From NCBI GenBank assembly GCA_003151955.1, contig PLZB01000070.1:16286-80285 (forward strand): a DNA stretch of 64,000 nucleotides, read 5' to 3'. The position numbers and the translations under genes were made by a program. Positions 50,449 to 58,989 of this stretch are shown one piece after another (the stretch's first letter is position 1; the number at the start of each line of letters is the position of its first letter). The notes under the pieces were generated by a model. It saw only the letters and a list, made by a program, of their open reading frames with translations. It had not been told where the DNA came from and made no database searches. Source of the DNA: Acidimicrobiaceae bacterium. Its GTDB lineage: Bacteria > Actinomycetota > Acidimicrobiia > Acidimicrobiales > UBA8190.

Positions 50449-52188
50449 TCAGGCCCGGGGCTGACGGCGGCGGGCGGGGACCGACGAGGCCAGTCCGAGG
50501 GCTCCGAGGGCCAGGGCGTTCCCGCCACCGTGGTGAGGGTGGACGCCGAGGGCGGAGCCGGCCGGTGAACCGTTCGAACACCAGGCGTTGGTGGGGACCC
50601 CCTGGCAGGGATTCGGCATCGAGCCCAGGCTCTTCGGGAGGGGGGCCATGACCACCCCGGTCGACTTCGGGTAGGTGACCCCGGCCGGGCAGGGCCCGAA
50701 GGTGGTGTCGCAGAGGACCTGGGTCAGGAGGTCCCCCGGCGTCGTGGCCGCCGTGGTCATGGCCCCACAGGTCGGCATGGTGGTGGCCAGGTCGGCCGGG
50801 TCGCTCCCCTTGGCCGCCGTGTTCCTCGAGAAGCAGTTCTGGGGCTCGTTGGGGTAGAGGGTGATGAGGCCGAAGTCGGTGTTGCTGGCATTGCCGAAGA
50901 AGCCGTTGTTGGTGAAGGTGTTCCCCACCAGGGCGTCGTTCTTGGGGTCGTAGACACAGCCGAAGACGGCGTTCTGGGTCCCGCCCGTCCCGGCGCAGGT
51001 CTGGCCCTTCGCCGGGGTGCTGCTGTCGGGATAGGGGACGAAGAGGGCGCCCCAGGCCCCGTTGTTGGCGAAGGTGTTGTCCATGACGGTGTCGTTGGTC
51101 CCACCGGAGACGGTCATCCCGGTGCCGAGGGGGCCGTCGCCGGCCGTCCCGGCCTTGGGGACGTTGGGGTTGTTGTTGTCGTGGACGTTGTTGTGGATGA
51201 AGACCCAGCAGGAGTGGGTGTGGGTGATCGGGCTCGTCCCGTTGTCCGGGCAGGTCCCGTTCTGGGGGGCGGGCGGGTCGCCGGCGATCTGGGTGTTGGT
51301 GTCGAGACCGTCCTGGTTGTTGTCGAACTGGGAGTTCTCGATGACGATCGAGCCACCCGAGTTCGTCCCCGAGTAGCCCAGGGCGCTGTCCTCCATCCAG
51401 GCGTGGTTGATGGTGATGCCGCAGGCCTGGAGACAGGCCCCGACGTACATCCCGGAGTCGTTCATGTTGCTGGCGTAGACCTGGTCCCAGGTGGCAGGTC
51501 CGGCGCTGTCGGAGGAGAAGATGCCGTAGGTGCCGGCGTTGGCCTCCCCCCCGTAGTAGGTCGATGTGGCCGTCAGGTAGGTCCCGGTGTAGCCGTGGAG
51601 GCCGATGGTGGCCGAGCCAGCCCCCCCGTTCCACCAGATCTGATTGCCGGAGGAGCCGCTGCCCGAGAGGAAGTTGCAGGCGGTCAGGTTGTCGACGGTG
51701 ACGCCGTCCGCCTTCCAGACCAGGATCCCGTTGCGACCCTGGGGCTTCCCTGAGGAGTCGTTGGCGCCGAAGTCCTGGACCGAGGGGTCGGAGCTGCAGG
51801 GGGTGGACGACCCGGGCTTGGTCCCGTCGACGATGACCGTCGACCGGTTCATCCCCCGGAGGTGGATGTCGGGGGTGGCGATGTAGACGGCCCCGAAGTT
51901 CCCGTCGCCCGGGTAGGCGGCCGGCTGGGTCTCGTCGGCGTTCTCGTGGTAGTCACCGGGGGCGACCAGGATCCAGTCGTTGGGATGGGCGGCGAGAACG
52001 GCCGACTGGATGGTCTTGTACTGACCGGCATGGCCGTTGAAGGTCCCCACCAGCAGGACGTGGCCCGAGGGGGCCGCCGAGGAAGCGGTCGTGCTGCTCG
52101 AGCTGCAGGAGGCCAGGAGGCCCCCGGCCAGGGCCGTCACCCCCAGCAGCACTCCGGCACGACCTGCGGTCCGCGGACGATGTCCCAT
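50449..52188 (-). CDS. Lipoprotein with right-handed beta-helix
   Basis: The 579-residue product has a lipoprotein signal (VLLGVTALAGGLLASCSSSS, lipidated Cys). The body consists of many short turns rich in Asn, Gly, Asp and Thr, such as YKTIQSAVLAAHPNDWILVAPGDY and VMDNTFANNGAWGALF, typical of pectate-lyase-like parallel beta-helices. The C-terminus has a hydrophobic stretch followed by ARRRQPRA, possibly a wall-sorting or anchor signal without an LPxTG. Enzyme activity is not predictable. It lies just downstream of the serpin gene on the same strand. Confidence 0.8.
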   Translation of the reverse strand: MGHRPRTAGRAGVLLGVTALAGGLLASCSSSSTTASSAAPSGHVLLVGTFNGHAGQYKTIQSAVLAAHPNDWILVAPGDYHENADETQPAAYPGDGNFGAVYIATPDIHLRGMNRSTVIVDGTKPGSSTPCSSDPSVQDFGANDSSGKPQGRNGILVWKADGVTVDNLTACNFLSGSGSSGNQIWWNGGAGSATIGLHGYTGTYLTATSTYYGGEANAGTYGIFSSDSAGPATWDQVYASNMNDSGMYVGACLQACGITINHAWMEDSALGYSGTNSGGSIVIENSQFDNNQDGLDTNTQIAGDPPAPQNGTCPDNGTSPITHTHSCWVFIHNNVHDNNNPNVPKAGTAGDGPLGTGMTVSGGTNDTVMDNTFANNGAWGALFVPYPDSSTPAKGQTCAGTGGTQNAVFGCVYDPKNDALVGNTFTNNGFFGNASNTDFGLITLYPNEPQNCFSRNTAAKGSDPADLATTMPTCGAMTTAATTPGDLLTQVLCDTTFGPCPAGVTYPKSTGVVMAPLPKSLGSMPNPCQGVPTNAWCSNGSPAGSALGVHPHHGGGNALALGALGLASSVPARRRQPRA

Positions 52189-52262
52189 CAGAATCCCCCT
52201 CTGACGCCAGCGCCGGCACCCGGGTCACGTTCCCTGGCCGTCCGACGAATCCGGAGAGGAGG

Positions 52263-53669
52263 CTACCGGGTGCGGAAGGTGGGGCGCGGATCCCGGGAGG
52301 CGGCTCCTCTCCAGGGTGCCGACACGGCGGCGTCGAAGAGGATCGCACCGGTGACGGTGTCCCGGACGAAGAAGAGATAGGGGTGGTCGACGGTGACTGT
52401 CGGGTAGCGGGCCAGGAGCCCGCCCACGAAGCCGGTGGCCCCGGAGGCCTCGGTTCCCGATGCGGTCACGTCCAGGGTGGTGTCCTGGACCGCTTTCGTG
52501 ATCTGGATCGGTGTCGTCGTGATCGGTGAGAAGTCGGCCCCGAGGCCGAACATGGTGGGCATCCCCAGCGTGGTGAGGTCGTCCTGGAGGTCGGTAGTGG
52601 CCTGGAGATGGAGGACCGGCATGGTGACCTTGGTGGAGGTGGCTCGGAGACCGCCGAGGAGACCGGCCCAGGTGGCGTCGGTGAGACGGGCGACAAAGTC
52701 GGGAAGCGGGGTCCCGACGGGCATGAGGACGTCGGCGACGTAGCGGCCTCCCCCGTAGGGAAGCTCGACGAGGTCGGCTCCGGGGGTCAGCGAGGCCTGT
52801 ATCTGGAGGGGTTCGTCGAGCGACAGGAAGGGGACCTGTTCGATGGGGCCGGAGGCGGTGGTGAACGATCCTGTGGGCGTGTCCGGGGAGAAGGGGGTCG
52901 ACCAGGGGGCGCGGAAGAAGGCGGCGTCGACGAGGACGAAGAAGGTGTCGGCGTCGAGGTCGGCAGGGCCGATCAGGGTTGGGATCCTCCCGGCAGTCAC
53001 CTGGTCCGCCCAGGCGTTGATGGCGGCCCGGGCCTGGTCGGGATGGGCGGCGAAGTCGGCTTCCCAGAGGCCGGCACCGAAGGAGCACTTCAGGCCGGAG
53101 AGGAAGGGGACCGCCGGGGAGAGCCCCTGACGGGTCCAGAGGCTGGTGGCATCGTCGACCGTGACGACACCGCCGGCAGGAGCGAGCAGGTCGGCTCGCA
53201 GCGCCTGCCAGCCCTGCCCCTGGTCGCCGGTCGACCGACCCGACCAGCCCAGGGCCTGCTCGATCTCGGCCTCGGTGCGGCCTCCGGCTCCCGTCCCGAG
53301 CATGGTGAGGGCCTCGGCCAGGCTCAGGGGGGCCTCCACCACGTCGGCGGTCCCGGACGCCGAGGCCTCGGAGCTCCGGAGGAAGGAGAGGGCGAAGGAT
53401 GTCTCGGCCGAGGCGACCACCTGCTCGGCCGTCGTCGAGGGTGGCAGGGCCCGGCAGCCGGCCGTGGCGGTGAGCTCGACGGCGGAGCCGACGTGACCCG
53501 AGACCCGGAAGGGGCCCGCCTTGGACCCGGTCCCAGAGAGGCGGGGAAGGATGAGGATCCCGACCACCAGGAATACGGGGAGACCGAGCCGGACGGCCCA
53601 GATGGTCCCCCGACCCCGGGGGCGCTGAGGGTCCCGCTCTCGGGGCGGGCGGGGACCGAGGTGCTTCAC
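52263..53669 (-). CDS. Membrane-anchored serpin
   Basis: The 468-residue protein begins with a basic segment and one transmembrane helix (LGLPVFLVVGILILPRL, about residues 28-46), so the serpin domain is extracytoplasmic. Core motifs are FALSFLR, SPLSLAEALTML-like APLSLAEALTMLGTG, and DHPYLFFVRDTVTGAILF. The reactive-loop hinge reads SGTEASGATGF (404-414), close to the small-residue hinge of inhibitory serpins. The loop after it should hold the scissile bond. GTG 53669 lacks a good ribosome-binding site. The target protease is unknown. Confidence 0.88.
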   Translation of the reverse strand: MKHLGPRPPRERDPQRPRGRGTIWAVRLGLPVFLVVGILILPRLSGTGSKAGPFRVSGHVGSAVELTATAGCRALPPSTTAEQVVASAETSFALSFLRSSEASASGTADVVEAPLSLAEALTMLGTGAGGRTEAEIEQALGWSGRSTGDQGQGWQALRADLLAPAGGVVTVDDATSLWTRQGLSPAVPFLSGLKCSFGAGLWEADFAAHPDQARAAINAWADQVTAGRIPTLIGPADLDADTFFVLVDAAFFRAPWSTPFSPDTPTGSFTTASGPIEQVPFLSLDEPLQIQASLTPGADLVELPYGGGRYVADVLMPVGTPLPDFVARLTDATWAGLLGGLRATSTKVTMPVLHLQATTDLQDDLTTLGMPTMFGLGADFSPITTTPIQITKAVQDTTLDVTASGTEASGATGFVGGLLARYPTVTVDHPYLFFVRDTVTGAILFDAAVSAPWRGAASRDPRPTFRTR

Positions 53670-53707
53670 GGAGTGATCACTGCTCCGAGGCTACGCTGGC
53701 GGTCGGG

Positions 53708-54214
53708 TCAGAACCGAGATCGGGGCTCCACCGGCAACGGCTGATGACAGAACTCGCATCTCGGATCCTGTTCGATCGAGGCCGTGGCGTGGTCGACCAT
53801 GGCGCCGCAACTCGGGCACTTGTCGGGGACGATCCAGGGCGGTCCCGTGACGGACTCACCCGGGCCGGCAGGCTCATCCTCGTCGTCGAGCGCTTCGAGG
53901 CGCTTGAATTCCGCCTCTTGTGCGGTCATGGAATTCCGCGGGTCGGACATGTCTAGACGGACCTCACCGGAGACCCTGTTGACGATGAAACCGGTGACCT
54001 CGCGGGCGAGAGGAGCCCGTAGGTCCCCTTTGTACAGACGCTCATCGATATTCACGTCCCAGTGGACCTCGGCCTGGACCGGTTCCCGTCCCTCGGGATG
54101 GAGCTCGACCACGAACACCTTCGGGTGCGGCGCGTACTTCCCTGGAAGCGTCCGCATCTCGATCATGGTGCCGATCATCTTTTCCCACTGGTCTGGTCGG
54201 TCCTTGTGGAACAT
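53708..54214 (-). CDS. Hypothetical protein with C-terminal zinc ribbon
   Basis: From ATG 54214 the 168-residue product begins MFHKDRPDQWEKMIGTMIEMR. A central beta-rich domain follows (KVFVVELHPEGREPVQAEVHWDV), then a zinc ribbon near the end (CPSCGAMVDH, then CEFCHQPLP). No family recognised. The frame continues upstream without a stop to beyond 54288, so the start could be earlier. It follows the SpoU methyltransferase gene by 73 nt and may be co-transcribed. Confidence 0.62.
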   Translation of the reverse strand: MFHKDRPDQWEKMIGTMIEMRTLPGKYAPHPKVFVVELHPEGREPVQAEVHWDVNIDERLYKGDLRAPLAREVTGFIVNRVSGEVRLDMSDPRNSMTAQEAEFKRLEALDDEDEPAGPGESVTGPPWIVPDKCPSCGAMVDHATASIEQDPRCEFCHQPLPVEPRSRF

Positions 54215-54287
54215 CTCGGCAACGGTATTCGGCGCCCGTCGCCCCGGCGAGTCGACAGCGCCCCCGAGTCCTGTCGGGATTCTGAAG

Positions 54288-55202
54288 TCAGGAACCGGCG
54301 ATCGCGTGAAGGGCGATGGCGGCAGCCGTGGCCACGTTGAGCGAGTCGACCCCGGCCGCCATCGGGATGGAGACCACCACATCGGAGGCGGCCAACGCCC
54401 TCTCCGTCAGGCCCGGCCCCTCCGCCCCGACAAGCAGGGCCAGACCGACCAGGTGCCCCGGGCCGGACATCCGGGCCTTCAGCTCGCCGAGTCCGACGGC
54501 CGGGATCCCGCTGTCGGCCGCCGGCCGGGGCGCCAGTGCGGCCACGACGAAGCCGGCCGCCCGCACCTGGTCCAGGCCGGCCGGCCACGGCACCAGGCGG
54601 GCGAACGGCACGTGGAGGACATGGCCCACCGAGACCCGGATCGACCGGCGGTAAAGGGGGTCGCCACAGGTCGGGTCGAGCAGAACCCCGGCCACTGCGA
54701 AGGCGGCGGCATTGCGGAACAGCGCCCCGATGTTCTCGTGGTCGTTGAGGCCTTCGAGAACGACCAGCAGCTGCGGCGCTCCCACTCGGACGGGTGTTCC
54801 GGTGGCGTGGGCCAGCAGCCGGTCTGGATCGAGGGGGGCCGGGCGCTCCGCCACCGCCACCACGCCCCGATGCAAGGCGAAGCCGACCGTGCCGGCCACC
54901 AGGGCCCGGGACCCGACGAACACCGGCGCGCCACGGGCTCGATAGGCCGCCACCAGGTCACCGGCCGCTGTCAGCTGGTGACCGTCGACGAGGAGCGAGC
55001 GGACCGTGTACCCGGAGGTGAGGAGACGGTCGACGGCAAGCCTTCCCTCGACCACGAAGATCGACTGTTCTCCGTCGAGCCGGACCCGGCCGGCCGGGTC
55101 GTTGAGGTCCCGGTAGAGGTCGAGCCTGGGGTCGTCGGGGTCGTCCACCTCGACGATTGGGCCGGGGGCGACGTCGGGGGGTCTCTCGGGCGCGTCCGTC
55201 AC
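54288..55202 (-). CDS. SpoU/TrmH-family RNA 2'-O-methyltransferase
   Basis: The 304-residue protein has an N-terminal substrate-binding domain (about residues 20-130; FVVEGRLAVDRLLTSGYTVRSLLV). The SPOUT catalytic domain follows with motif 1 LEGLNDHENIGALFRNAAAF, motif 2 ALLVGAEGPGL and motif 3 IPMAAGVDSLNVATAAAIALH. These form the trefoil-knot AdoMet site and the catalytic Arg. The target is rRNA or tRNA; which one cannot be decided from sequence alone. GTG 55202 follows GGCGAG. Confidence 0.9.
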   Translation of the reverse strand: MTDAPERPPDVAPGPIVEVDDPDDPRLDLYRDLNDPAGRVRLDGEQSIFVVEGRLAVDRLLTSGYTVRSLLVDGHQLTAAGDLVAAYRARGAPVFVGSRALVAGTVGFALHRGVVAVAERPAPLDPDRLLAHATGTPVRVGAPQLLVVLEGLNDHENIGALFRNAAAFAVAGVLLDPTCGDPLYRRSIRVSVGHVLHVPFARLVPWPAGLDQVRAAGFVVAALAPRPAADSGIPAVGLGELKARMSGPGHLVGLALLVGAEGPGLTERALAASDVVVSIPMAAGVDSLNVATAAAIALHAIAGS

Positions 55203-55294
55203 CTCGCCAGCCTCGCGTACCACGGGTGAAGAGGTCCGATGGCCCGGCCCGGATTCTCCGCTCTCCGGTGGCGACTGCGACTCCGCTCCGGATG

Positions 55295-55903
55295 TCAGTC
55301 GGCCTTGGCGCCGGCTCCCGGGCGAAGCTCTGGAGGGAGCATGTCGCCTGGGCCGGGCCCTGGCGCAGTCTCGGCTCGGATCTTCGTGAACTCGACGACC
55401 CGGTGGTCGTCCTCGCCGACGAGGGCTCCCAGCCAAACGAGGCAGTCGTCGCCATCGAGGGAGTCAGCGGCCACCATGGCCTCGATGTCGGCCCAGTCCT
55501 TGCGACGGGCGAAGAGGGCCTTGCAGATGGCGAGGTCGGTGCAGGAAAGGACCGGGATCGTGGTCGGGCCGAATTCGACCATCCGCCAGCGCTTGGCTGC
55601 GGTGAGGTGGAACTCGACGTTGTTGAAGAAGAGGTCTACGGGGGTCTCGCTCCACCAGAGACGGGTCTGGGCATCCCGGCGGATGATGTCGGCGGCGCCG
55701 ATGGGGATCTCGACCCCTTCGGGGAGACAGACGAGGACGGTCTGGGCGGCGTCGGCGTCGACGAAGATGTTGAGGTCGATGTCCTCGGTGCCCCGGGCCG
55801 GGAATGTGCAGTAGGCGAGGGCGATCGCTCCGCCGAATGCGTGGGGGATGTCCGCGTCGTCGAGCCGTCGGTGAAGCTCGATGATCTTGTCGCCGACGTT
55901 CAA
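55295..55903 (-). CDS. Nucleotidyltransferase (AbiEii-like, putative toxin)
   Basis: The 202-residue protein has the nucleotidyltransferase core AFGGAIALAYCTFPARGTEDIDLNIF: the GG motif followed by T-x-D-x-D. A further acidic strand is TPVDLFFNN. The C-terminal helices (LAICKALFARRKDWADIEAMV) resemble AbiEii/DUF6036-type proteins. Its TTG start overlaps the XRE gene stop (TTGA), so the pair form an antitoxin-first module. It is only distantly similar to the nucleotidyltransferase at 27416-27982. Confidence 0.75.
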   Translation of the reverse strand: MNVGDKIIELHRRLDDADIPHAFGGAIALAYCTFPARGTEDIDLNIFVDADAAQTVLVCLPEGVEIPIGAADIIRRDAQTRLWWSETPVDLFFNNVEFHLTAAKRWRMVEFGPTTIPVLSCTDLAICKALFARRKDWADIEAMVAADSLDGDDCLVWLGALVGEDDHRVVEFTKIRAETAPGPGPGDMLPPELRPGAGAKAD

Positions 55904-56211
55904 GGATGGCCGGCCGGGATCGGGGGGAAGGTCAGGCCCGACCGGGTGCGGCCCCGACCGCTGGGAAGGAGGGAGATGATGTCGAGAGCGGCGGCCAGGC
56001 TCCGGGCCGCTCTGGCCATATCGACTCCCCGGTGCTCGCCCGCGGCGGCTTCGACGAGTTGGAGCACGATGTCGTAAGGGGGCTGGTGACGCCCTGACTC
56101 GTACTTCGAGATGAGCGACTGGGCCACCCCGGACCGGCGGGCCAGCTCGGACTGGGACAGCCCGGCGGCCTCCCGGGCCCTGCTGATCTCGTCGCCTCCG
56201 GCGGTTCCCAC
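55900..56211 (-). CDS. XRE-family antitoxin/regulator
   Basis: The helix-turn-helix covers about residues 5-60: ISRAREAAGLSQSELARRSGVAQSLISKYESGRHQPP, in two segments. A short helical tail follows. At 103 residues it is a typical small XRE antitoxin. GTG 56211 lies only six bases after a TATGCT -10 box, so the mRNA is probably leaderless. It is coupled to the nucleotidyltransferase gene. Confidence 0.82.
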   Translation of the reverse strand: MGTAGGDEISRAREAAGLSQSELARRSGVAQSLISKYESGRHQPPYDIVLQLVEAAAGEHRGVDMARAARSLAAALDIISLLPSGRGRTRSGLTFPPIPAGHP

Positions 56212-56217
56212 GAATCC

Positions 56218-56223
56218 AGCATA
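56218..56223 (-). promoter_or_regulatory. TATGCT -10 box, probable leaderless promoter of the XRE gene
   Basis: On the minus strand TATGCT is followed by 6 nt and then the GTG start. A weak -35 (TTCAGA) lies 16 bp upstream. The same arrangement occurs before the XRE gene at 26866. Confidence 0.5.
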
Positions 56224-56384
56224 CCGGGAACTATGCGTATCTGAATGGCTCGGTCATCCCGGCATGACCGACCTGATGGCGCCGAATCGATCATCCGGAG
56301 CCGGCCTCAGACGCATTTGGAGCCACGCGAGTGATCATTTGGAGTCAAAGCCGGCTCGGGCCTTCGCTCCAGCGGCGAGAAACC

Positions 56385-57551
56385 CTATCCGAGCAGCTTC
56401 TTGGCGATGACGACCCGCTGGATCTGGTTCGTCCCCTCGTAGATCTGGGTGATCTTGGCGTCCCGCATGAATCGCTCGACGGGGAAATCGGTGGAGTAGC
56501 CGTAGCCGCCGAGGAGTTGGACGGCGTCGGTGGTGACCGACATGGCCGTGTCGGAGGCGAAGCACTTGGCCATGGCACCGATCATGCCGAGGTCGCCGTC
56601 GGGGTCGCCGGCGTCGATGATGGAGCAGGCCCGGTAGACCATGGTCCGGGCCGCCTCGGTCCGCATGGCCATGTCGGCCAGCATGAAGCGGAGGCCCTGG
56701 AGGTCGGCCAGGGGCTTGCCGAAGGCCTTGCGCTCCTTCAGGTAGCCCACCGCGTAGTCGATAGCGCCCTGGGCGATCCCGACGGCCTGGGCCCCGATGG
56801 TGGGACGGCTGCGGTCGAGGGTGTGCATGGCGATCGTGAAGCCCTGGCCCTCCTTCCCGATGAGATGGGAGGCGGGAACCCGGACGTCGTCGAAGTGGAC
56901 CTCCCCGGTGGGGCTGCCCCGGAGGCCCATCTTGTGCTCGAGCTTGGGGACGGTGACACCCTCGCCGGCCTCGACCAGGAAGCAGCTGATGCCCCGGTGA
57001 CCGGCCTCGGGGTCGGTCTTGGCGAAGACGGTGTAGGTGTCGGAGACGCCGGCGTTGGTGATCCAGTACTTCGTCCCGGAGATGACGTAGGAGTCGCCGT
57101 CGCGGACAGCCCGGGTGCGAAGCGCGGCGACATCGGAGCCGGCATCGGGCTCGGAGAGGGCGTAGCTCGACTGGCACTCGCCCGTGGCCACCTTGGGGAG
57201 GTACCTCGCCTTGAGCTCATCCGAGCCGAAGTTCAGGATCGGGATCATCCCGAGCTTGGTCACGAGCATCGAGATGCAGGTGGAGGCACAGACCCGGGCC
57301 AGCTCCTCGGCCATGATGGCCTGGGTGATCATGTCGGCTCCGGCCCCGCCGTACTCCACGGGGAAGGCCAGGGAGGGGAGCTCCATCTCGGTACAGGCCT
57401 TGTAGCTGTCCCAGGGAAAGGCCTCGTCCCGGTCGATGGCGGCGGCATGGGGGGCCACCTTCTCCTCGGCCATCTGCCGGACGGCGGCACGGAACTGGAG
57501 GTGGGTGTCGGTCAGGGCGAAGGGGGCGGAGCTCATGGCCAAGTCTGGCAT
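56385..57551 (-). CDS. Acyl-CoA dehydrogenase
   Basis: The 388-residue flavoprotein has the acyl-CoA dehydrogenase signatures SYALSEPDAGSDVAALRTRA, TKYWITNAGVSDTYTVFAKTD, and AVQLLGGYGYSTDFPVERFMRDAKITQIYEGTNQIQR with the catalytic Glu. It introduces the trans-2 double bond in acyl-CoA oxidation, passing electrons to ETF. ATG 57551 has GGAGG seven bases upstream. No KstR-like site is visible in its short upstream region, so it may be regulated differently from the other beta-oxidation genes. Confidence 0.92.
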   Translation of the reverse strand: MPDLAMSSAPFALTDTHLQFRAAVRQMAEEKVAPHAAAIDRDEAFPWDSYKACTEMELPSLAFPVEYGGAGADMITQAIMAEELARVCASTCISMLVTKLGMIPILNFGSDELKARYLPKVATGECQSSYALSEPDAGSDVAALRTRAVRDGDSYVISGTKYWITNAGVSDTYTVFAKTDPEAGHRGISCFLVEAGEGVTVPKLEHKMGLRGSPTGEVHFDDVRVPASHLIGKEGQGFTIAMHTLDRSRPTIGAQAVGIAQGAIDYAVGYLKERKAFGKPLADLQGLRFMLADMAMRTEAARTMVYRACSIIDAGDPDGDLGMIGAMAKCFASDTAMSVTTDAVQLLGGYGYSTDFPVERFMRDAKITQIYEGTNQIQRVVIAKKLLG

Positions 57552-57663
57552 TCCGTCGCCTCCGGGCCGAAATGCCTGACGGAGCATCAGAGACAGTTTT
57601 GGCGAACCTCAGCGGGAGCGGGTGCCCGATGGGACTGGAAGTACCACCTAGGCTGCGAACCAG

Positions 57664-58971
57664 ATGAGCGAGGTTCCCCAGGGTCCAGGCTGGTGGCAGG
57701 CTTCGGACGGTCGCTTCTACCCACCCGAGGAGCACCCCAACGCGACCGCTCCCCCGCCGCCACCGGTCTTCTATCCGCCGCCCGAGGCGCCCCGACCTCA
57801 GCAACCTCCCGGACCGCCGCCGGCCGGGAACCAACCCTGGACCGGTCCCAGCGGTCCGGTCGGACAGCCCGTATACCCACCCGGCGGACCACCCAGCTAC
57901 CCGCCCGGCCCCGGCTACCCACAGCCGGCCTACTTCCCCGGTGCGGTCCCACCGGGCGGTGCTGGGGGCAACAAGACGGTCCTGATCGTGGTGCTTGTGG
58001 TCGCGGGCGTCCTCTTCGTCGGCGCCATCCTGGCCGCCATCGCCATCCCGACGTTCCTCGGGGTGACGTCGGCAAAGAACGACCGGGCCGCCCAGTCCAA
58101 CCTCGTGAACGGCCTCACCGAGGCCGCCGCCCAGTACCAGAACGAGAACCAGAGCTTCAGCACCGTGAACGTCCAGCTCCTGAACCAGTCCGCACCGGAG
58201 TTCACCTGGACCACCGGTCCGACGGGGACGAGCTTCGACGCCATCAGCATCGCCAACGGGGACCAGCACGTCACCCTGGCCACCTGGTCGCCCACCGGAT
58301 CGTGCTGGTACGGCGTCGAGATCTCGGACCAGCACGATCCCATCCTCGCCGTCGACCACCTGAGCCAACCCGGGACCTACTACAACCGGACGGTCGGTTC
58401 GCCCTGCTCGGCGGACTCGGCCCCCACATCCGGGTGGGCCGACACCTTCAGCAGCGTCGGGACGGCCCAGGTGTCGCCGTCCTCGACCGACGCGCCGGGC
58501 AGCGCTGCCGCCCCACCCACCACCGGGGCGACACCCACGACCGGGGCGACACCCACCAGCGGTGCGTCCAACCCGGACCGGAACGCCGAAACCAACCTGA
58601 CCAACGCGCTCACCGAAGTCGCCTCCCAGTACCAGAACAAGAACCAGAGCTTCAGCACGGTGAACGTCGCCCTGCTCGACCAGCAGGCGCCGGAATTCGC
58701 CTGGACCACTGGACCCGTGAACGCCTTGCCCCCCAACGCCGTGAGCATCGCCAACGGTGACCAGGACATCACCCTCGCCGCCTACGGCCCGACGGGGACC
58801 TGCTGGTACGCCGTCGAGGTAAGCGACCAGAACGACCCCATCATCGCCGCCGACCACCTCCCCCAGCCGGGTGGGGTCTTCTACAACAAGACGACCGGGC
58901 CGAGCTGCTCGGCCGGATCGGCCCCGACCACCGGTTGGGGCGAGAGCTACTCGACGGCCGGGACTGGCTGA
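57664..58971 (+). CDS. DUF2510-like/pilin-like chimera with duplicated head domain
   Basis: The 435-residue protein starts PQGPGWWQASDGRFYPPEEHPN, a DUF2510-like motif, then a Pro/Gly-rich region to residue ~100. One membrane helix follows (103-132: TVLIVVLVVAGVLFVGAILA, then AIPTFLGVTSAKNDRAAQ), then a pilin-like head. The head domain occurs twice (about 139-265 and 305-430; QNENQSFSTVNVQLL and QNKNQSFSTVNVALL), joined by a Thr/Pro linker (~280-303). The helix end and head match the pilin at 31059, yet there is no prepilin cleavage motif. It may be a membrane-anchored protein derived from a pilin. Confidence 0.8.
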   Translation: MSEVPQGPGWWQASDGRFYPPEEHPNATAPPPPPVFYPPPEAPRPQQPPGPPPAGNQPWTGPSGPVGQPVYPPGGPPSYPPGPGYPQPAYFPGAVPPGGAGGNKTVLIVVLVVAGVLFVGAILAAIAIPTFLGVTSAKNDRAAQSNLVNGLTEAAAQYQNENQSFSTVNVQLLNQSAPEFTWTTGPTGTSFDAISIANGDQHVTLATWSPTGSCWYGVEISDQHDPILAVDHLSQPGTYYNRTVGSPCSADSAPTSGWADTFSSVGTAQVSPSSTDAPGSAAAPPTTGATPTTGATPTSGASNPDRNAETNLTNALTEVASQYQNKNQSFSTVNVALLDQQAPEFAWTTGPVNALPPNAVSIANGDQDITLAAYGPTGTCWYAVEVSDQNDPIIAADHLPQPGGVFYNKTTGPSCSAGSAPTTGWGESYSTAGTG

Positions 58972-58989
58972 CCCTCGACCCCCCGGCCG

